From the NCBI RefSeq assembly GCF_003711515.1, contig NW_021167079.1:3379185-3443184 (forward strand): a stretch of DNA of 64,000 bases. Direction: 5' to 3'. Below the pieces are notes generated by a model. It had not been told where the DNA came from. It was given only the letters and a program-made list of their open reading frames with translations, and made no database searches. Made by a program: the position numbers and the translations under genes. Below, in pieces: positions 58,400-64,000 of the stretch. The stretch's first letter is position 1. Every line of letters starts with the position of its first letter. This DNA comes from Sodiomyces alkalinus F11 (lineage: Eukaryota; Ascomycota; Sordariomycetes; Glomerellales; Plectosphaerellaceae).

Positions 58400-59700
58400 G
58401 GAGCCCTCCTATCCTTTAGTCTTTTTCGGGGGCCGACCCCTACCCCTATAGAGGGGTTAGTCCTAGTCCTAGGCGATAATAATTAGGGGGAAGATCTACG
58501 GCTGCCGCGGGTGTGCCGTTTCGGTCTAGCGGGTGATATCGAAGTCCCTGGCTTAGTACTTATAAGCTTCGCGGGTCTTCTCGGCCTCTTTTTTTAGTAG
58601 TCGGTATAAATCGTCGAAGGTGTTATAGTCTCCGGTATAGGCGGTATAGCGGCGGGGGCGTTTAGGCGCTATAGCTTTATAGTATCCTAGGCCTTATAGG
58701 TATGCTAATTCGGGCTTAGCGTAGTAGCGGTATACCGTCTCCGCTATAGGGTAGCCGTTTACCTAGTAGCCGAAGTGTAGGCACTTATAGTACTTTAGGG
58801 GGCTAAGGTTAGGATTATATAGCTTATAGATATAGCTGCCCCTTTTAAAGAGGAGGGTGTTCCGGATACGGCTCGCTGCTTTTTCCAGTAAAGCCGATTT
58901 AATAAGGAGAAGCGTTACCTTACCGGTGCCGCGGCGGGGTACCCGCTATTATACTTAGATGATTTGTACTTCGGGGTTTATATTTTATAGGGATACTAGT
59001 AGGTCTTCTTCGGATAGGGCGTTAAGGGTCTCCCGGGGGATAGCCTTAGCTAGAGTAGGGTAGGTGCGTGCGGCTAGGGTAGCTCCTTTACCGAAGGCCT
59101 TCTTAATCTATTATTTCTTATAGGTGGCCTACTATTATGCCCCTTCGGTAAGGGTAAGGCAGATATCTCCGCTTAGTAGCTTCCGTACCGCTACGGTCTT
59201 ATATCGGGTAGTTATGGTATTTATAGCTTAGATGATTTCCTTTAGGGTCCTGGCTTTAAGGGGCTGGTTTTCGGGGTGGGTTCTTTAGCGGATAATTAGT
59301 TCCCGGTGGTGCTTAGCGGGTATTATTTTAGGGGGGGCCGGGTCCCGCGGCGGTACTGTTAGGGGTGCCCGGGCTACGATATTAGCCTAGGCCTTTTTCG
59401 TACCGTTTATTCCTTTTCGGAGTTTTTCTCGGATAACGTGGCTGACGGTAGTATATAGGTATACTAGCGGTAATGCGCCGGTGTCTTTACGGGTGCTACG
59501 TATCGTGATTAGTTCCTTTACTAGCTTTATAACCTATTTAATTATATTCTCGTTAGCTAGTAGGGCCCGAATTTCTGCCTTGATTTTAGTTATTCTCGGT
59601 TTTAGGGGGCGCGGCGGTCCCTTTTCGGTCTTATATCGGTTCCGCGCTGCGTCCCGCTAAGGGCGAGGGGGGGAACGCTCGTGTTACGAAAGGTGGGTCC
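58400..59700 (-). pseudogene. LINE ORF1 (gag-like) with zinc knuckles
   Basis: The minus strand has a Gly/Pro/Arg-rich and helical region, then near 58690-58800 KYYKCLHFGY*VNGYPIAE followed by VYRYYAKPELAYL. These fit two CCHC knuckles (C-x2-C-x3-G-H/Y-x4-C and C-x2-C) with Cys largely changed to Tyr. ORF1 of Tad-like LINEs encodes such an RNA-binding protein. Confidence 0.65.
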
Positions 59701-59932
59701 GTTACGAATTCTGCGTTATCGCGGTCGGGATAATATTATCCTATATTTCCTCCGGTTATACCGTAGCGCCGGTATTACAGTGCCGCTCCGATAGTATCCC
59801 GGGAGGGAGGCGGTGGTTATAGTCTCCGTTTTAGTGGTTTTATCGATTTTACTGCTATTGCGCGCCCGTGGTTGTTGTGTTTTGAAAGCCGAAGATTGAT
59901 GTTACTATACGTATATATCGTCTATAATCGTT

Positions 59933-60830
59933 AATTCCTAGTAAAAGTAAGGCGGCTATTACTAGGCGGGTCTAGGATACTCTCCTTTACCTTAGGGACG
60001 TCGAGGTTAGCTTATTTATAAGGATAAAGGCTAGTAACAGCTCCCCTCTCTTCCGTCGTCGAATCTTCATAGCGAAGGATATAACGGGTCTATAAAGAGA
60101 GTATCTTATAAAGATCGTCTCGCGGCCCTATACTACTAGGGCACTCCTAATCAAGGTATACGATATAGTTATTAAGGTCCCCTGCTAAGACTACGAAGAA
60201 CGCTAGATAGCTATAACTAATCGGGTTAATAATAAGGTTTTATACCCCTTTTTCGAGTACGTATCGGTCTAGGGGAGTAAGGAGTTCCCGGACTATACTA
60301 ACTACTAATTTCACGAGTCCGCCTATATATATCGTGATAATACCCTTCGAAGATAGTTTTAATAGGGTGATTAAGAGATCTCTTAGCTAGACGATGAGTA
60401 TCCTAGTATTAGTTACCCCGATCCTTCTCCTAAGTAGAGTATAGTGCTACTTTAATCGATTTATAACGATAATTACCGACCTTTATAGTCCCCTCGGCGT
60501 AGCGTTTATATTATTAATATAAAGGCTATTTATTAATAGGTGGCTTACTAGTAACGCGATACTTTAGGAGGTTAAGATCTCCTAGCTCGAGATAGTATTC
60601 CGGCTATAGTTCTAGCTCGAATATATTGGTATTAGACTAAACTAGATAGCCACTACTAAAGGGTTAAGGATAGCACCTAGTATTAGAAAGGGGAGACTAT
60701 TAAATATTATCGGATCTCTTTTCCCGTAAGGGCTTATATCTAGCGTAGGGAAATCGAGGTATACGTCCCCGAGTATAAGGACTATAAGGAAAGGTCGGTT
60801 TAGAAGTAAAAGAAAGGAGGGAATAGGTGT
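59933..60830 (+). pseudogene. Gypsy-A copy 2, accessory ORF B, part 2
   Basis: Continuation of ORF B after the LINE. It aligns with copy 1 from about 27640 to 28560; for example the stretch encoding EERWIAIT-V-NK in copy 1 appears as CTACGAAGAACGCTAGATAG here. It has RIP stops and a few small indels, so it is more decayed than in copy 1. Confidence 0.5.
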
Positions 60831-62150
60831 CTTTTACGGTAATCAGGGGAATAAAGGTATAGTTATAACTAAATAAAGTAACCGGGGCTGGATTAGCTAA
60901 TAGGTAGTGAATTATAACGAAATAAGCTTCTAAGCCTAAGTCGCCCGCGTAGTTAAGGGGGAGAAGGGGCCGTTACGTAGGAAAGCAGGGTAGGGTAGTA
61001 AGATTAGGGGAAAATAGGTATAAAAGGAGGTCTTCTTCGTGGCTTATCTTTTTTTTTCTTTTCCTTCTCTTTATAATAATCCGTTTTCTACTCTATACGA
61101 GTAGACTCCACGGGCCTATTAATAAAGCCCGTATAAGAAGAATAAGATTTATAGGTAGCGGCCGGTAGTCGCTTGATTAGATTAATAAAACTAGGGAATC
61201 CCCGGATTTTCCGGTTTTTATGATTATTGTCGCCGTCGTTATCGTGATATTACGTTTTTTTTAGGGGTTTTTCTGGCGGGGCTCTTAACGCCGTTAACTT
61301 AGTGTCTTAAACTTACTCTTCTAGTAATAGGTATAGTGTTAGTCTTTTCTTTCCGGACAAGGAACTTACGTATAGTAGGTTTAAGGGTAGTATATATAGG
61401 TATAGTTAGGGGAATAGGGGCATAATATTAATAATAGGGAGAGCGATTAGTAATAAAGATTAGGAAAAGGGGCTTTAAGTAATAAGGAGGGGAGGGCTCT
61501 TATACTTCTAAAATCGGTCTTTAAGATTAACGTAATAACTTAATAAGTTATTAGTACTAGGGTTAGTAAAGGAGGGATTTACTATTTACGGCTTATAGCC
61601 TTTAACGGTATTTCTCTCGATTATATTATACCCTTAGTAACCGTCCCTATACTAGTTATTCCCGATTATAACTCCTTTCCGTAGAATAGGTAGCTTATAT
61701 TAAACTAGGTGTAATTTAGCTTAGGTCCCATAGAATATACGGTAATTAGGGGAATATAAGTAAAGAATTCGAAATTATAATAAAAGAAACCTGTATTTAT
61801 TACGGAAAAGACTATATATAGTACTATATCTTTATAACGTCCACGTAGTTAGGCTTACTTATAAATATACTAAACGATAAATATAGGGAAAAGTCTTCTA
61901 ATCGGGGAAATAAGTCTGGATATATTTATAGTGCTTCTAATTAGGGTAATAAAGGGAAAAGTTTAAAAACGAAACGGACTAGGGTAGTAGTTAGAAAGAT
62001 TATTTATAGGTTTACGTCTTTTTACTAGCGTATATCGCGACTCTGGGTAGATAAGAGACTTAGCTCTATTTACCCTTAGCCTTAAGACTATAGACTAGCC
62101 TCCTAATAAGTATAGGCTTTAAAAATAAAGGAAATCAGGGAAACTGATAA
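60831..62150. other. Gypsy-A copy 2 spacer between ORF B and integrase
   Basis: Non-coding. 61246-62150 closely matches 28940-29890, and 60862-61245 fills the place of the N gap in copy 1. It holds palindrome-like GTAATCAGGGGAATAAAGG at 60838 and CTAATTAGGGTAA near 61936. Confidence 0.55.
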
Positions 62151-64000
62151 TAAGGAATAAGATATAGCTTATTAGTATAATCCTCGTACTTACTCGGGTT
62201 AAAATCTAGGCGCTATAGAATCTATACCTTAACGGTACTAGACTCCCTTACCTTTTTTAACTCTTTCTCTAGCTTTTTATAATACTCTCTCAATAAATCT
62301 TTTATCTCTCGGAGTAGCGTAAAAGTCCGTTAATAGTATAATTAGGGGAACTAATATTATCCTTAGCCTTAGTATCTTCCTCGGGGCCCTTTAGGTCAAA
62401 GGGGTGCTTTAGTGACTTTTTCGGTAATAGGCACTCCTCGAGCAGGGTACGTAATCTTAAGCTCCTCGCTATAGTCTTATTTAAGTATAGTCTAGTCCTT
62501 AGGCTCCTAGTGCTTATCGTCGTTTTAGATAAACTTCTTTAGGCTATTAGCGGTAAAAGTAATCCCTTTTAGTTCTTCCCTAGCCAGAGTCTTAAGGATA
62601 AAGGACTTATTATCGTGATTAGCCTTCCGGATACGATATAGGCCGTTCTATTAGTAGTTAAGCTTAGCCTTACGGCTTATATCGATAGCTTTCTTTGTAT
62701 TATAAACTAGTATACGATCCTTAATCTATAGTCTTTACTTATAGAGTACCCGGGTATAGCTAGCGTTAATATAGGCTATCTATTACCCCCGTTACTTAGT
62801 AATTATAGTAATAGTAGTATATCGGTCGGTATTAAGCTAGGTAAAAGCCCTTAACCGAAGTATTATCTTATTCTTAGGGGTTTTAACACGGCCCTAGTCT
62901 AGTACTCTTTAGGTTAGGCAGGTCGTCTTAATCGGGGTAATAGCCTTATAGCCGTGTAAAAGGAAGAAAGGGGTGTAGCTAGTAAAAGCTTTTACCGTTA
63001 TACGGTTAGCGAAGAGGACTATCGGGAGGATCTTATAAAGGGCTTTAGGGTAAAGCTTTAACTCAATAGATAGAGCGTAGGTAATAGTCTTATATCTAAC
63101 CTCGTTAAAGCTATTAGCGCGGGGGTAATAGGCCGAGGTAAGCTTTCGAGTAGTCTTATAGCGACGGTTTAGCTTAATTATATAACCCTTATTTTCGGGA
63201 CCTTTATCTATAAGGAACATTATATACAGCCTATACCTATAGATTATATCTTCCTATAGAAATAAGGTAATAGCCTTAGACGTATTCTTCTTTAGTAATT
63301 AAGCCTCGACCTAACCTATAAATATATAGCGGGCCTTTATAAGATACTACCCTTAGAGATATTAAACGTCTAGGCTAACCTAGGTAAAAGGGAGGGCGGT
63401 TTCGGGCAGGCTTATTAAGATTAGGGGATCCTCCTAGGAATAGCTATAGCGGGGCTAGTATTCCGAATAGGACTCGATAAACCTCTAGACACTCTTATAG
63501 ATACTATCCTGAAAGTAGTTAGCGGCGAGGCGATAGTAAGTCCTTTACCTTCCTTAGTATCCGGATTCATCGTAGGCTCTCCTAATTAGGTTAACCTAGG
63601 TATCCTTATTGTTAATCTAGCATTTAGGGGTCGAATCGGCCTTAGTTACTCGGGTCTATAGTAGTCTATCCTTAAGGAACACACAGGTAGCCCTATCTTT
63701 AACTCTACGGGCTTTCTTAGGATCTATTCCTCTAAGTATATAAAAGGTCGGTAAAAAGGTGGCTACTTACCGGGAAAACTAACTCTAGGTAAAATCCTTA
63801 TTAAGGATATCGTTAGCTAGGGCAGGGTTATCGAACTATATCTCGGCTTTAGTAAGAAAGATTCTATTATCCACGAAGTTATTTAAGTCTCCTTCGGTAG
63901 TATCGTTAGTCTAATTAAAGGGTATTCCGGATATCCGGGAGAGTCTATTAGCTATAGTATTCTTAGATCCTTTAATATACTTAATATCGAAGTCGAAGAG
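62151..64000 (-). pseudogene. Gypsy-A copy 2 integrase, with an open core at 62909-63220
   Basis: The minus strand holds integrase. Codons from 63220 to 62909 stay open: IDKGPENKGYIIKLNRRY, then RKLTSAYYPRANSFNEVRYK and ITVKAFTSYTPFFLLHG. That is the second half of a retroviral integrase core, with the ENKG stretch standing for the D-x-G-x-E/N-K region. To its right the HHCC-like zinc region lies near 63440-63600. The end of the window, near 64000, corresponds to about 31700 in copy 1. Confidence 0.78.

Larger units (their letters stand above)
53308..59920 (-). mobile_element. Tad-like LINE (non-LTR retrotransposon), 6.6 kb, probably full length
   Basis: Flanked by the 12-bp duplication TCTATAATCGTT (53296-53307, 59921-59932). 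Read on the minus strand it ends at the left in TAATAATAAT-type repeats, a usual LINE tail, and has ORF1 with zinc knuckles followed by ORF2 with endonuclease and RT. There are no LTRs. A 3' region of about 1.5 kb (53.3-54.9 kb) is non-coding and contains GCGG(T/C)/TATAG-rich sequence. It inserted in ORF B of gypsy-A copy 2. All frames carry RIP-type stops. Confidence 0.88.
40433..64000 (-). mobile_element. Gypsy-A copy 2, partial at window end, interrupted by gypsy-B and a LINE
   Basis: Begins with a 3' LTR (40433-40792) inside the copia integrase frame. Its parts, 40433-42397, 51607-53307 and 59933-64000, are colinear with 24106 to ~31700 of copy 1: LTR, ORF A, ORF B, spacer, integrase. Gypsy-B sits at 42398-51606 and the LINE at 53308-59920. 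Where I compared them, the two copies differ substantially in ORF A, far more than by RIP alone, but the integrase-side spacer is much more alike. The 5' LTR and gag should lie beyond position 64000. Confidence 0.82.

Noticed and set aside
1..64000. tRNA, rRNA, CRISPR arrays
   Set aside because: I recognised no cloverleaf, rRNA or spacer-repeat pattern by eye. CRISPR is not expected in a fungal nuclear genome; a tRNA scan would be needed to exclude small RNA genes.

Overview
The window comes from a filamentous ascomycete (Pezizomycotina, most likely Sordariomycetes; I cannot name the species). The genes have short GT-AG introns of about 55-75 bp with CTAAC/CTGAC branch sites and typical fungal housekeeping products. 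The right-hand 45 kb is repeat DNA stripped of CA/TG dinucleotides, the mark of repeat-induced point mutation (RIP).

Positions 1-18.24 kb are a normal gene island. In order: a glyoxalase/VOC-like protein with a long APS-repeat tail (+), COG6 of the Golgi tethering COG complex (+), mitochondrial dihydrolipoamide dehydrogenase (-), the nucleolar MIF4G/MA3 protein Sgd1/NOM1 (-), a three-RRM SR/RGG mRNA-binding protein of the Gbp2/Hrb1 type (+), a small Cys-rich protein (+, tentative) and SRP14 (-). I rebuilt exon structures for the five spliced or start-ambiguous genes from splice sites and reading frame. COG6 and DLD converge; SGD1 and the Gbp2-like gene diverge from a shared 1-kb region. The Gbp2-like gene has a start codon four bases before a 1.05-kb intron, a tandem CAGCAG acceptor and an 8-nt microexon.

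From about 18.4 kb to the end there is no intact gene, only transposons nested in each other. (1) A 5.2-kb DNA transposon with 55-bp terminal inverted repeats, 18408-23654. (2) A Ty1/copia-type element, seen as 23655-24105 plus 38365-40432. (3) A 14.3-kb Ty3/gypsy-type element (here gypsy-A copy 1, 24106-38364) inserted in the copia gag with a GTAG target duplication. (4) A second gypsy-A copy that starts at 40433, inside the copia integrase, and runs off the window. (5) Inside copy 2, a complete 9.2-kb gypsy (gypsy-B, 42398-51606, TCTAA duplication, 354-bp LTRs). (6) Also inside copy 2, a 6.6-kb Tad-like LINE (53308-59920, 12-bp duplication). Removing (5) and (6) makes copy 2 colinear with copy 1. 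The order of events is therefore copia, then the gypsy-A insertions, then gypsy-B and the LINE.

The most unusual content is extra coding sequence in the gypsy elements. Gypsy-A carries two divergent accessory ORFs between integrase and the 3' LTR, one sense and one antisense, and both copies keep them. Gypsy-B carries an antisense ORF with a Cys-type motif and a Gln-rich coiled coil. I recognise none of these proteins. In all the reading frames that I followed, stops are almost only TAA/TAG where CAA, CAG or TGG would stand, so the frames survive although RIP has destroyed function.
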